Below, in pieces: positions 23,303 through 35,450 of a DNA stretch of 64,000 bases. Made by a program: the position numbers and the translations under genes. The stretch spans positions 358,985 to 422,984 of the forward strand of contig MNCI01014147.1 of assembly GCA_015680685.1 (NCBI GenBank), written 5' to 3'. The notes beneath the pieces were generated by a model. It saw only the letters and a list, made by a program, of their open reading frames with translations, searched no databases and was not told the origin of the DNA. Source of the DNA: Gnetum montanum. Lineage: Eukaryota > Streptophyta > Gnetopsida > Gnetales > Gnetaceae. Numbering within the stretch: the first letter of the stretch is position 1; each line of letters begins with the position of its first letter.

Positions 23303-24430
23303 TCAACTCATCAATGCTATCCTATATTGTCTCCTCATCAATTGATCCATGATAGTGCATAAATTTAAAATAATAAAAACAAAAGACATACCAACATCAT
23401 TTGGTAAGTCGATCCAAAAAGCATTATCATTGATCTTAGCCTTTATTTTTAAAGGCCCCATCTTCTTGGCTTCCAATTTGGAGAATTTAATACCTTTCAA
23501 CTTCTTCTTCTTTAAGTGCATCCAAACCAAGTCACTAATAGCAAAATTAGGCTTTTACTTATCCTCATTCCTCTTGAGGACTCTCTCTTTAGCCTTCTTC
23601 TCAAGATTTGATTATACTTGTACGTGAAGGTTCCTCATCTCTTACACAAAATTAGCACTAAGTTGAGCTTCACTATTAAATTCATTCAAAGTATCCAATA
23701 TCTTTGGACAAAATCCATAGTTCATGTCAAATGGAATTTTGCCAATAGTAACATGAAAAGCATTATTGTACAAAAACTCAACATGGTACAATAAATTCTC
23801 TCATCTATTTGGCTGTCCAACATACAAACATCTTAATATTTTTAGCAAGAATTTACTCACCACCTTCATTTGGCCATCAGATTATGTATGATATGCACAA
23901 GAGAAATTTGACTTTGTCCCTAAAATTTTCCAAAGGAACCTCCAAAAGTGACTTGTAAACTTGGATTCTCTGTCACTACCAATATTCAAAGGAATATCAT
24001 GCAACTTTAGAACATGTTGGAAAAAGAAATTTGCAATGTGAGAAGCATCATTTACCTTCCTACATGGAATGAAATGTGCCATCTTAGAGGACCTATCAAC
24101 AACAACAAAAATTACATCATTCCCACTCTTGATCTTTAGAATACCACTAACAAAATCCATAGGCATACTTTCCCATGGACCTTTGGAAATTGGAAAAGGC
24201 ATATAGTGTCCATCCATACCTTACCTCCTTTGAACTTTTGACATGTCAAGCACTCCTTCATAAATTTTGGAATTTCTATTACTATGCAAGGCTAAAAATA
24301 GTACCTGCCCACAAGTTCTCATGTTATATCCCTACCCATATAACCTTCCATGCCACTACAATGCTTTTCAAACAAAATCTTTTTTTTTTAAATCATAATT
24401 AGGAATACATGTTTTTCCATTCTTAAATAA
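23303..24430 (-). pseudogene. Integrase, element F (gypsy, non-Athila)
   Basis: The core piece 23882-24217 holds GPWESMPMDFVSGI, VVVDRSSKMAHFIPC and HDIPLNIGSDRESKF, giving the two Asp positions of the DDE triad. The middle (23530-23880) carries HVEFLYNNAFH and a GKIPFDMNYGF segment. The C-terminal piece 23303-23530 has LVWMHLKKKKLKGIKF, the usual segment before a chromodomain or the end of integrase in chromovirus-type elements. No chromodomain is clear. The sequence is clearly different from the Athila-like integrase and keeps longer readable stretches. Confidence 0.83.
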
Positions 24431-25095
24431 TAGTTCATCTTGGATATGATAGCCCCTCCACTAGTCTGTCTTGCTCATCAATGGCTATTAGAGGCCCCTC
24501 CAAACCCATGAAAAATCATGATCATGATCATGCAAAGAAGAAAAATCAACTATACTTTCCACATGAGGTACATTGAAATTCACCACGTGTAGCCTAGATA
24601 ATGCATTAGCCACCACATTGGCTTACCACTTTTGTGTTTCAATAGAAAATTACATTGTTGTAACTATGCAACCCACTTCATGCGCTTTGCACTCAACTTA
24701 TTTTGTGAGTTTAGAAATTAAAGTACTTTGCAATTTTTCATCAAAGTAAACTTGTTCGAAAACAAGTAATGCCTTCAATGATTGATTGCTTGAAGAATAG
24801 CCTACAACTCCTCATATATCCTATATTTTTGCCTTGACTCATTCAACATTTTTGAAAATAAAGCAATAGGCCTACCTTCTTGTCAAAGTACCGCACTAAT
24901 TAAAAGTCCACTTGCATCTACATCCACTTTAAAAAGTTTCTAAAAATTTGTAATTACAAGCATTGGTTCACTAGTAATCTTTGCTTTCAACAAGTCAAAG
25001 CTCCCTTGGGTTTCATTATTCCACCTGAAATCTTTATTTTTTTCAATAAAGCAAATGTAGGCCACAAAACACCAATAAAGTTTTTTGTGAACTAT
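24431..25095 (-). pseudogene. RNase H and RT end, element F
   Basis: The minus strand reads FKVDVDASGLLISAVL (about 24920) with the catalytic Asp, then GRPIALFSKMLNESRQKYRIYEEL (24820-24890) with the Glu, and AINHWRHYLF. Upstream is a RT connection segment with ICFIEKNKDFRWNNETQGSF (about 25010-25080). It is cut at 25095 by the LTR of element D. The rest of RT and the protease are not found elsewhere in the window. Confidence 0.8.
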
Positions 25096-25973
25096 TGATC
25101 AGCAGTGGGTATTCCCTACACTCAACCATACAAAGCATAGACATTCACTAGTGATCTAGTTGAACTTCATAGACTTAGTTATCTACGTGGCCCATATTTC
25201 TAAATAGTGAATTATGTAGTTGTAATATCATTGTCTTTTTAATCTACAGTTGCATTTAACTATACATAGGGTTAAGCATAATTAGGACATGTGATGTGTA
25301 TTTTCATAATTAGTTTTTAATCTTTTTCTACTTATGGCTAGATGATTCAAATAAAGGTTTGATAATTAATTATCTAACTAATCAATTACTCTAGTGACTA
25401 ATTACCCTAACATGGAATATCTGCTCCCACTTACCATACACATCCTAAATTAATATTAACGCTATTGGGTTATCAAGTGACTATTACTAGGCATACAAAA
25501 TATCCACTATTGGGATTTCCAAGTGCAATATATGATGCTCAAAGTGGTCATACTCATGTATTTAGGATTAATTCCATTAGATGTTCATAAGTGTAAATTA
25601 CATGAAAAGTAAAGTGATGAATGTAAAGAGTAAACTAGTTTAAGTGTTGTAATGGGTGTAGGAAATCTTGACTTTATTATTGTTCATGCCAATGCGTTTA
25701 GGTACATAGGCACTAGAATAAAGCATCATACAATCCCTTAAATCCACATTATGGACACTCATAGGAAAAATAATTTAACTCTGGAGAGAAAAAACTACCA
25801 AAATTTAACTACAACCATGACTTAATGTGCTATAAATGTGAGGATGCACATATTTATATAGGTAATAACAACATGAGCATTGATGTGTCTATGTTACTGC
25901 ATCCTACCATGTGTCAATGGGGATATGTTGATGGGGCTACATTGACATGGGCTATCTTATTGATATCTAATCA
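25096..25973 (-). repeat. 3' LTR of element D
   Basis: It starts tgatcagcagtgggtattcc and matches the LTR at 44597 best at this end, then follows the family pattern to 25973. The inner side continues with a decayed polypurine stretch (minus GTTAGGGTA) and the aORF. A CTATAAATA-type box on the minus strand lies at about 25852-25860. Confidence 0.8.
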
Positions 25974-28190
25974 TACCCTAACAACTAACTGAAAACTCAT
26001 TCTCAAGTGAAGTGATTTAGAATACAATTTCTTACAAAATTAGGAGGTATGGAATTTATTAATTAACAAATAGATAGATTGACTCTTAACTAACTTTGAG
26101 TGTTGGATTGTATGGAATTATAAAATTTAGTATCCATTATAATAAAATTTAGATACGTTACAAAAATTATAGCAAGCACTTGTAGTATTATTGGAGACAT
26201 GATGATGTTTCAAATAGTGCCTATAGGTGGAGGCTCTTATGGCACTGATGGTCCCTTGTACCATCTCAGTGCTAGTGAAAGTTAAGGTTAGCTTGTTTCT
26301 TCCTCTACTTTTGCCAAAGGCTTGAAGGCATCTAGATGTACCTTTATTTTCGCCTCTTTGCCACATGGATCATACATAGTCCATGTAGCTTCAATGATGT
26401 TGGCTAATGTTGGAACATCCCATGGGTACAACATCAAAGGAAAAAGTTCCTTCATGATAATGAACTAGGTTGTGAAGGTCTTGTGTTTGATATTGAACAT
26501 CTTTAGTAGATTTTGGAACTCATGGTAGTCTATCATTTTCTTGCCAAGTTCTTAGTAATAGATCATTGGTTCAGTGAATTTTCTCCTAAGAACTTTAAGC
26601 TCTACATTGGTTGTCTCCAACTTTTGTTTTGTTTCTTTTTAATACTTAAATTTTTCCTCATAGAGAAGGTAGGAACTAACCACCTACTTCTCCAATTTAC
26701 TTGGTCTCCATGCTATTATCATGTTTAGGTTTATATACCAAAGGTTGGCAAGCTTCATGTATTCAGTCATATCTTCAATTTGCAACTCCTTAAGGTGGAT
26801 TTCAACTTTGTTGAATGCATTTAGTCTATCAAAGATGGGCTGCCACATGTTACCTCTTTGTTGGAGTTACTAGAGGGCCTCATTTACTTTCACCTTCACT
26901 AGTTACATTTCTTTCTTATTGACTTCTTTAAGAAGTTCAAATTGGTCCCTATAGTGATTTTTTACTTGTTCAAAATTTAGGGCTTTATTTTTCCAAGTGG
27001 TCATCTTAATGGTAGTTCTTTGGTGAAGGGCACATACTTCCTCCATTAAGGGATTATAATTTTTAGCTACCAACCTTATCAAATCTAAGTTTACCTTAGT
27101 AAGCTACTCTTGCTATTGGTGTAGTAATTCAACTATCTGGTGCTTTTTCTACTTAACATTTTATGGGTAATGATTGTCCTTAGTGAGGATCAAGTTTTTC
27201 TTTAAGACTTGTGATAGGTATTTTTTAGTGTTAAAGGCCATGGCTTTCAATAAGGATGTGTCAAAGAACACTACTTCCTTTACATTCTTAGCCTCTTAAA
27301 GTCTTAACTAAAGCTATTGGAAAGCTTCATCGCTTCAAATCTCTAGCTTGTAAATAGAAGGGTTAAAGAGATGGGCACATAATTCAGCAACTTTAGTGGT
27401 CAACCATTGATTGATAGTTGTGACCTTCTTTAGTTACGCAAGTAATTAATAATTTGCCTCTTTTCTCAAGAAACTTTGATTGGTTTACAATGATGTCATC
27501 TGAGAAATCAAAGATCTTCAGAAGTGGTTGCATGGTTCCAACTAGTCATTCTAATAGCTCCTAATGTTAGGTAGCGCTCATTCAACTACTGCCTACTCCT
27601 ACAAATGCATGGATATCCACCATGGCAATAATGTCAGGCATTGATGCTATAGGAGCATTTAGGACTTTGGCTACCCTCTTAGCCACCACCTCCATCACTA
27701 TCTCTTGGCCTTTATGTTGCATGACTAGGATAGTTGCCCCCTCATCTTCCTCCAACATGATAGAGAAGGCCATAGTGTTTCTTGAGATTTAATGAAATGC
27801 TTATCCTAGGATGGATATTGTGACCTTCCTAGCATTAGGATTGGGCATTACAGACACCTGGTTTCTTTGTGTTATGAATAGTGAGGTAGTCTTACTATCT
27901 AGCTAGCTAATGGTCCTTGTGACCTCATTTACATAGCTTATGGCTAGATAGTAGACTGATGATTCTCCATCACTTGTGAAGCCATGATGTTACTATAGCT
28001 ACTACTCTTAAATATTTTTGATATGTTCTATAGTTGTGAGCATTTTGGATGGATTTCAGGTGGTGGTGATGGCTGCTCCTCTTCTTATAGCTTGACTACT
28101 ACCTTATCTTCAATCATATCCTTCCATGATGTGGTAGGTGCATGGTAGATCATGTTGTTGGTGTAGTATGGTATTCCTCCCCTCTTGCAC
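25974..28190 (-). pseudogene. aORF of element D, truncated
   Basis: It is collinear with the A and C aORFs. The piece 27582-27773 reads MAFSIMLEEDEGATILVMQH and then KRVAKVLNAP, matching the NKVAKVLNAP segment of A. The coiled-coil region follows towards 26100. The N-terminal part, including the FPCLI..LCK segment, is cut off by the H insertion at 28190. No intact frame remains. Confidence 0.68.
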
Positions 28191-29108
28191 TGATGAGACA
28201 ACCAAAGTTTGATGCTAAATTACCTTCATTATAGAGATGTCACCTTGTTTGTGACTAATCCATGAGTTATATCTATGGAGGAATGGTTCCAAAGTTTAAA
28301 AAGGTCATCAAGACAAATAATAATTAGATCCAAATTCAATTGAAAAATCCACACTTATGGCAGTCACCCATAAGTAAAATCAACAAAGCTTCATCTTAAC
28401 TTCTAATATTAAGTTTAAAGATTGAATAAGTTGATTAAACCAAACTGAAGTTACATAAATTTATCATAACTATAGAAGATTATAAAGGATATGTCACCTA
28501 ATTTGTGATCTTGCTTTGCTATCTTCACAATGCAACAACTTCACAACCTTCATTCATCAATGGTTGTTGATTGTCACAGATCATCAACAATTTACCGTAA
28601 ATGTTTCAATACAGAAGAGGATTTAATTTGGTGTTGGTTATCTATTAAGTTATTCATCCCTCCTATGCATAGTTTGAGACTCTTATTTATACTCAAAGGA
28701 ATTTACAATTAGGTATGAAAATAACTATTATAGGAGTCGAATGGTATCGAAAAATTTGATAACAATTGTTTTGAATATTCATCAAATTGAATTGCCAATT
28801 TTGGGATCTTTAATTATTGATCTAGGTCACCTCTGTTATGGAAATTGATACCTTGATTTCTTCTTGAGACTATTTCTCTACCAAAATCCATGTTATCGAT
28901 CCATATCATAGTCGTTGTGAGGATGAATATAATTGATATCGATCTTCATCACTCTCATGATTTCTTGTGATTCACAAGCTTCAAAGAGAAATTAATACTT
29001 CCCAGTTTATATTGCCAAAATTAACTAGCTTTGATATATGAAAAATAGTAAAGAAAATAAAAATGTTAGTTTGTAACATTAAAATCTAAAGCAATTTGGG
29101 GTTTAACA
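28191..29108 (-). repeat. Putative 3' LTR of element H
   Basis: It begins exactly where element D homology stops (TGATGAGACAACC) and ends TTTGGGGTTTAACA, so the minus strand reads TGTTAAACCCC...TCATCA with TG/CA termini. Just outside its right end the minus strand has a purine-rich AAGGGCTA next to the LTR start, where a polypurine tract belongs. There is no second copy in the window, so the call rests on the boundaries and termini. Confidence 0.5.
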
Positions 29109-30510
29109 TAGCCCTTGACTAGCCTTTGGCTAGTGCCTAGCCATGAAGGCAAACGTGATTAAGGAAAAAAATTAATATATAAGCATAGCTATTAAGGGAA
29201 ATCAAACATAATTATAAAGAATATACTATCACTATATGCATGATATCATTGGCAATTCAAAACTTAATACATCTAAAGTATATACACGTAAACTAAAGAT
29301 CATTAACACCCATTGTTCAATATCAAAATTTAATACAAAGTAAGAAAATTTAAATTGTCCACAATCACCATAATGTTTACATAGCCAACACAAATGTAAA
29401 ATTAAGTTTGAGACATGCATCAAGCCTTAGAACTAGCTTCCACCTTCATATCCTCTTCAAAGTAAGAGGGTTTTGCCCTTTCATCGTCATCATAGATGTG
29501 AGGTGTACATGTCTCTCAATGTCTTACATCCCTTTGTCCATGGTGGTGAGGGTTGAGCTAACCTTCTTAAGCATTGTGAAAATCTCTTTTTGTGTGGATT
29601 GAAGCTCATGCAGCTAGGACCAAACTTCATTTCAGAATCCATGGATGTGACTGGCCTCAGGTGCTAATGAAGAACTTAGTTCTTGATATTCCTTGATGAA
29701 CAAGCCAACCTTCATATAGATTTTAAGTGAGCAAGCAAAGATGTTCTTCTTAAGAACTATAAGGTGCACCTTAATTCCTATTTGTAGTTTAGGAACTTCA
29801 CACTTTTAGAGGATTGTTGAAATAAGGAATGGAAAACATAAATTTAAGGCATCATCATTATAATGATATATAAGATACTTGATCAGGAGGTAAGAAAAAT
29901 TTGATTCCTCTACATACTTCAATGCCTTCATGACACAAAGTGTAGGGCAGAGAACATAGGTTGTGTGGCTGAAAGGAAGAATGTTGGTAATAATCATCCT
30001 TGCCATGACTCGATGTTCAAGGTGGAGGTTGACAAAGTGCAAACCCTATGCCTAAATCCTTTGGTAGTTTGTATCTCTAATAAACTAATGGAAGAGGTCA
30101 CACTTCTCCTTCATACTTTCTTTTGGGTGGAGAATGTCCTCCCCCTTGGCTAAGAGCCCAAAGCACTCATGCAACCTGGTCACTGTGATCTTCACTCTTG
30201 TCTTTCAAAAAGAAGATACCAAGTAATGTTTTGGGGGATCCACCTTTGTTAAATGTAGTTTTAGGTTTCAGTAAAACTCTAGAACCTCTTCCTGGATGTA
30301 CCAATTAAAAGGGGGCATGATGAAAGTTTTGTAGCCTATCACTTCTAGTTGTTGTAACACTGTCGCATCCATGTGGTTGAACCACTTGGTGTAGTTGACT
30401 TCATGATGCCATGGAGAGATTTTGAGCTATTCACTCCTCCATGCCTTTACTTTCTACTTAGTAATTATGAATTCAACCATTTTATAAGAAAGGTTGTGCA
30501 CTAATGACAA
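29109..30510 (-). pseudogene. Extra ORF of element H (plant transposon-protein type)
   Basis: Read on the minus strand from about 30480: YTKWFNHMDATVLQQLEVIGY, then FNWYIQEEVLEFY (about 30300), then LHLEHRVMARMIITNILPF and LCVMKALKYVEESNF (29806-30042). The pattern of a WY..LV.EFY-like segment followed by a hydrophobic helical domain is that of the PF20167/ATHILA ORF-1 family as I know it. It differs clearly from the A/C/E aORF. It carries stops, and its N-terminal side ends at the poly(A) tract. Function is unknown. Confidence 0.5.
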
Positions 30511-30512
30511 GC

Positions 30513-30531
30513 AAAAAAAAAAAAAAAAAAA
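30513..30531 (+). repeat. Homopolymer A(19) at a composite breakpoint
   Basis: Nineteen consecutive A lie between the H extra ORF and the gag of element F. The three elements F, D and H all lose their missing parts at this point, so it marks a deletion junction or a later insertion site. Confidence 0.7.
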
Positions 30532-31601
30532 GATGAGTTGTGTCTTTCTCATTTCATTTCTTGTGATCTTTATCCTTCTTTAAGCCAAACTTTGTAATCT
30601 TTATTTTATCTTTGAATGTAATATCATAGGCTTCATTAAGGGTATTATTATTATAAAATGTTAATTCTTGCTAATATTGCATCCTTAAACCACTAATAAA
30701 GTTAGAATCTTTCTCATATTCAATCCAATGAACATTAGCCAATTGCAAAGCTTTACAAGAATTCAACATAATAATCTTTTACCCCTTGATCTCCTTGTCT
30801 AAGAAATATAGCTTATTGATGGTTTTATGATGAAAGAATGTCTTCTTAAACTTCTATTTCAACATGCATTCCATAAGTTTCAAACTCTCAATAGGTCTAC
30901 CATGTTCTTAAAAATACTTGATACATTTCATATCCCACCATTTGGCTTCAAATCCTTCAATTTTTCTCTCAACAATATGATTCATTGACTCACTAAAGAT
31001 TTACTTAACAAGAAAGTACTTGTTCACAACTCTAATTCATAAAATAAAAAAGTTTATTTCCCTAACACCTTTGAAGATGATCATATCTACATGAGGAACT
31101 CTTAAAGCACTTCTCAAGATTTTTACAAACCTATCATAGTTATTTTCCTCACTATTATGATGGAAATGAAACCTTTGTTGATACCTTTATGTTTTACGCT
31201 CTTCTATCCTTGGAACCCTTTGATCACTTATTCCTCTTGATCTTTACATAAATGCAAAATGTTTCTCATTTTTAATTTACACTTTAGTTCTTCTTGAAGT
31301 TTCTTTAAAATCTTGATGTGTATTGGCTAATATCTTGGAAATGATTTTCTTATATTTCAATCACCAAAGCCTTAAAGAAATGTTTGAGCTCTTTAAGCTC
31401 TTTTTTAAGCTATTAATTATTCTTCTTCTTAGAAGTTATACCTTTCATTAATATAAAGGTAAAATATTAAAGAAGTAAAATAATATCCTCATGAAATTCC
31501 CTTCAATATAAGGAAAAATGTAATAGACTTTAATAAAAAGTGTAATGTTGAGGTTATTCATTTCAAAGCTTGGCCTTTTAAGAAAATTAGTGCACAATTA
31601 T
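30532..31601 (-). pseudogene. gag, element F
   Basis: The minus-strand reading in shifted frames gives RVPHVDMI, then VERKIEGFEAKWWDMKCIKYF (about 30900-30990), then LNEAYDITFKDKI near 30620. The A..WW segment and the L.EAY helix are typical of Ty3/gypsy gag. It is cut at 31601 by element E, and the upstream leader resumes at 42085. The C-terminal zinc knuckle and the protease are missing. It belongs with the 23.3-25.1 kb integrase by position and element type; direct continuity is inferred. Confidence 0.6.
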
Positions 31602-32464
31602 TGATAAGTAGTGCAAGTATTCCAACACTCTACCATATAAGTCATGAGTGCTTGTGTGAAAAAAGATTGTAATCCATGGATGGAAATGTAATTATGGTAG
31701 TAATTGATGTTAAGTTCATGATCATTGTCTTCTCACTTTTAGTTAGTAGAATCATAGCGTATGGTTTAACTATCAGTGAGGCACATGATAGGTTGATGGT
31801 ATAGGGCTCTTAATGCTCCTAGTGGTACTCATAATGAAAGTGAGTAGTAATTCCTAAGTCTAAGTAGTAGAGAGAATAAAAATCTATTCTATCCTAATAG
31901 TGATAGGTATCCATTCCTAGTTTACTAGTCATGTCTTGAACTCATGTAGTTATCATTGAAATTACCAGAGTGGAATTACTATTGAGTGAATCAAGAAATG
32001 CCACTACTAGGCTACCAGATAACTACACTTAATGCTTGAAACTATTCATACCCATTTCACTTACTAATATCATGTAAAGGAAAGTGCTAGAAATGTAAAT
32101 GATTAGGAAAGTAAGAAAATTATTCTAAGTAAAACATAAAGAAAACTAAGGAATGCTGCAATGATGAGAAATAGCTTTGATCTTTATTACCACACATAAA
32201 TTGTGTCCAAGTATAATTTACTCAAATAAATATGTATATCAACTATTTAACACCATACTATAGGTATTCACTCTATTACTAAAACTATGAGAAAAAACTA
32301 CAAGAATTTGGCTAAGGGTTGGAATCAAAAGTTGTCGTTTGTATGTCCAAGTGTTGGTATTTATAGGGCAACACAAATCTTGAGGCATCACATCAATGAT
32401 GATGTAGGATGAGATACGATATCATAGATATGATATTACATCAATACAAAAATTGGTTTTATCA
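31602..32464 (-). repeat. 3' LTR of element E
   Basis: Its start (TGATAAG), its end (TTGGTTTTATCA) and long stretches in between match 41208-42084. Near its right end it contains repeated GATATCAT/ATGATATC boxes (32410-32445), a palindromic motif not seen in the A or C LTRs. Confidence 0.88.
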
Positions 32465-35450
32465 TACCCCCACAATTTACTGGAAACTTGTCCTTGAGTT
32501 AAAACAAAATGAGGATAAAGTCTCTCACAAAATTATGAGGTAGACTTGACTATTTACATGACTCTGAATGCTACATTGATATTTTTAGAAAATGACATAG
32601 TTAAAAATTGTCAAAACAAGTCAAAACAAAACAAAAAAAATGCTGAAGTAGTGCAATGTAGCCTTAAGTTCTCGGTGGTGGAGGCTTTTCATCAACTTCT
32701 TCTCTTTGTCATTAGGCTTCTAAAATTGATATTTGTTGAGAAGTACTTAAAGCTTATCTTCTTCCATCTTTCAGTCATGTAACATCCATGCTAATTGTGC
32801 AATGTTTGATGGAGTCAATACATCCCATGGGCATGATAGTTATGGGAAAATTTTATTTGCTTTCTTGTACCATGCTGCAAACTATCGTTATTCTTTCTCA
32901 AAAGCTATGGATACCTTTTTGAGTTCCTAGTAGTTAGTCATAATGCATGCAAAGTTCACTACTACATCCTTCTACCCTTGGTAGCTAGCTTTTACAATTT
33001 TGAGCTTAGAGTTTACCACATGTTATTTCTATAATGCATCTTTTCTATTAGCAAACTNTTTTACCACATGTTATTTCTATAATGCATCTTTTCTATTAGC
33101 AAACTCTTTCTTGTACATTATGTACACTACTACTACCTATTGCTTGAACTCGTTTTGAGGTCTTATTGCTATCAACATGGCTACATTAGCATATCAGAGA
33201 TATGCTAACCCCATGTATTCTATCAGGTCCTCAATTTATAGGTCTTTATTTTTTATCTTAGCTTGGTGGACATGGGCTAAACTATCTAAGATGGGTTTCT
33301 AACTTGGAGTTTGACTAGTGATGGGATTGATCTTGGCCTTGGCCATCTAGATCTCTCTCTCTCATTTCTTTACTTATACATGTCCACTTGGTCCCTAAAA
33401 TGCTCTTTGAGCTTCTTGTGTCTCTTGGCCTTATTTTGACATGCACTTATCTCAATAGATAATTTTTATTTGATAGTGCGTACTTCCTCCATTGACAAAG
33501 TCCTATTTTCTCAGGTCAATTTGCTCATATCCTGGTTAATGAAAATTAATTATTCTCATAACTGATGAATACTTTTCTTGACAACATTTTTCTACTTTTC
33601 TACATTTTTCAACCTTGTGTTGTTAGTAGCAAGCTTCTTGTTTTCCTCTTCCAAGGCTGTGAGAGCTTTAGTGTGTGTGTGTATGTTTGTGCTTCAATAA
33701 TTGAGGCATTCCACACTACCTTATCTCTTTCCATCTCTACATATATATTATGGACAATCAACTACCCCACCTAATTAGTTCTAGACTATTCAAGTTTGTC
33801 TAGAAAAAAAAATTGTGGAGGATGTCTAACTTAAACTATAAGAGCTACTAATTCATTTTATCATCTTTGCACCTTATTTTCATCATGTTTTATCCTCATT
33901 TCAGCAATTACTAGATTTTCTTTTATGGCTATCAAGTCAGGCTACATTGCAATGATATCACTAGGGATATCAAATAGATTTTGCATGACTTGGCCCATTT
34001 TTAGTAGTCTATTTAAGACATCTTAATATTCAGTAGGAGTCATCAATGTACTAGCTAACATTTGAGCATCTTTAGCTTCAAAGATATCAATTGGTGGCAT
34101 AATAAGGACATCAAATGATTTCTTAATGTGATTAGCTATAACTTTAGTTATTCCTGCTACATCTTGGTGCGACATAATCACAACTATGGTACCTTCACCA
34201 ATTTCTAGCATTACTTGGAATGATGCAATGTTCCCTAAAATTTATTATGTCCATTCTTTCTCTCATGTTTGTAATGACACCTACCCACTTGTAGGATTTT
34301 TTGAAACTATGGGCCTCACTGAGCTTTCTCTAACTTTGTAGAGATTAGAGGCCTCCCTTGCTTCCCAACTAATTGTATCTACAATTTGATGTAGATGGCT
34401 CATTGATGATCATTAGTGTTATGGAGGTGATGGAGCTTGTTGTTCCAGTCTATCTCTAGCAATTTTTTGACTATTTGCTTCTACTTGTTGCTATTGCCTA
34501 ATAGTTAGAATGTTATCGATAAGGGATGAACCTGAAACTCCCTCAGTGCTCACTTTCTTCTCTAGCTAATCTTTCTTTGGTGGCATTAGCTTTGATCTCT
34601 CTACATAAGAGGTGTTTTGGGCTTTCCTTGAAACATCATTAGTGTAACCTAGGATCCCTACTTGTTTACATAGCTTCCATATTAGGCAAGGGAATGGTAG
34701 TGTTGGTTTCCTTGTCTTCTTCTCCTTGAACCATCTTTGAATCTCCAAAAATATTAGATGTGAAATATTGGCATTGAATTTACCCATTAGTATTGCACTA
34801 CATTTGGTTGTGTATGTGGAGATTCTATTGAGCCTTATAGTTGGGAAAAGGTGGTAAGTCACAATCTTGAAATAAATATTTTCTTTGGTAGTCATTTCAC
34901 CATAATCTTTATCTTCTTTGTTGTAGGCCCTTTCTAGTTACAATTTCTTAGCAGTTGTATTTGACCTTGTGAAAATTTGTACCACACTAGCTCCTTCATT
35001 TGGAATGTTTAAGGCTTTAGTGCTTACCTCAATAGAGTATATCATGAAGACTCCTTTGATCTTCATTGTTGCATCATCTTGTTTGTTCTGCCAAAACTAA
35101 TATACCTCTAATAGGTACCATTCTACATTGCTAGATAGTGTTGGCCATAGAGGAGATGCTTGGAGTTGTGTTCCTATAGCTTCTAGAGCAAAATCCATGA
35201 ATAGACCAAAGTTTAATTCCATAATAATTTCTCTTAAATGATCTGTAGACAATCATTAGATAGCATGAGATGTTGTCCCTATTCAAGTGCAAGTGGTGCT
35301 TCCACTTTTGCTTCTGATAATTGTTCAGTGATAGGAGTTTATTGGTGAATGTTGAATAATTGAGCCTCCTACTCAGCATGTTCAGCTTTTGGAGTCAATT
35401 CTCTCACTTGGTCTCTTTCATGACTTCTTGGTCTTTTTATGGTCTCTTTG
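32465..35450 (-). pseudogene. aORF of element E
   Basis: A minus purine tract GTGGGGGTA adjoins the LTR, then the decayed C-terminal coiled-coil region runs to about 33900. The segment 34023-34211 (with ITKVIANHIKKSFDV) corresponds to the VANKVAKVLNAP segment of A. The piece 34566-34895 carries LPFPCLIWKLCKQVGIL, the family hallmark. The start is not clear; by comparison with A it should lie near 35400-35520. A single N at 33058 with a 48-bp duplication lies inside it. Function is unknown, as in A. Confidence 0.68.

Larger units (their letters stand above)
25096..28190 (-). mobile_element. Element D: 3' fragment of an Athila-like element
   Basis: It consists of the 3' LTR (25096-25973) and the aORF to about residue 650, inserted in RNase H/RT of element F. 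It stops at 28190, where the LTR of element H begins. Its 5' part, including gag-pol and the 5' LTR, is not in the window, which implies a later deletion that ended near 30512. Confidence 0.75.

Noticed and set aside
29408-29602. Plus-strand reading with a hydrophobic start, suggesting a secreted peptide
   Set aside because: Short, antisense to the extra ORF of element H, and no supporting promoter or conservation.
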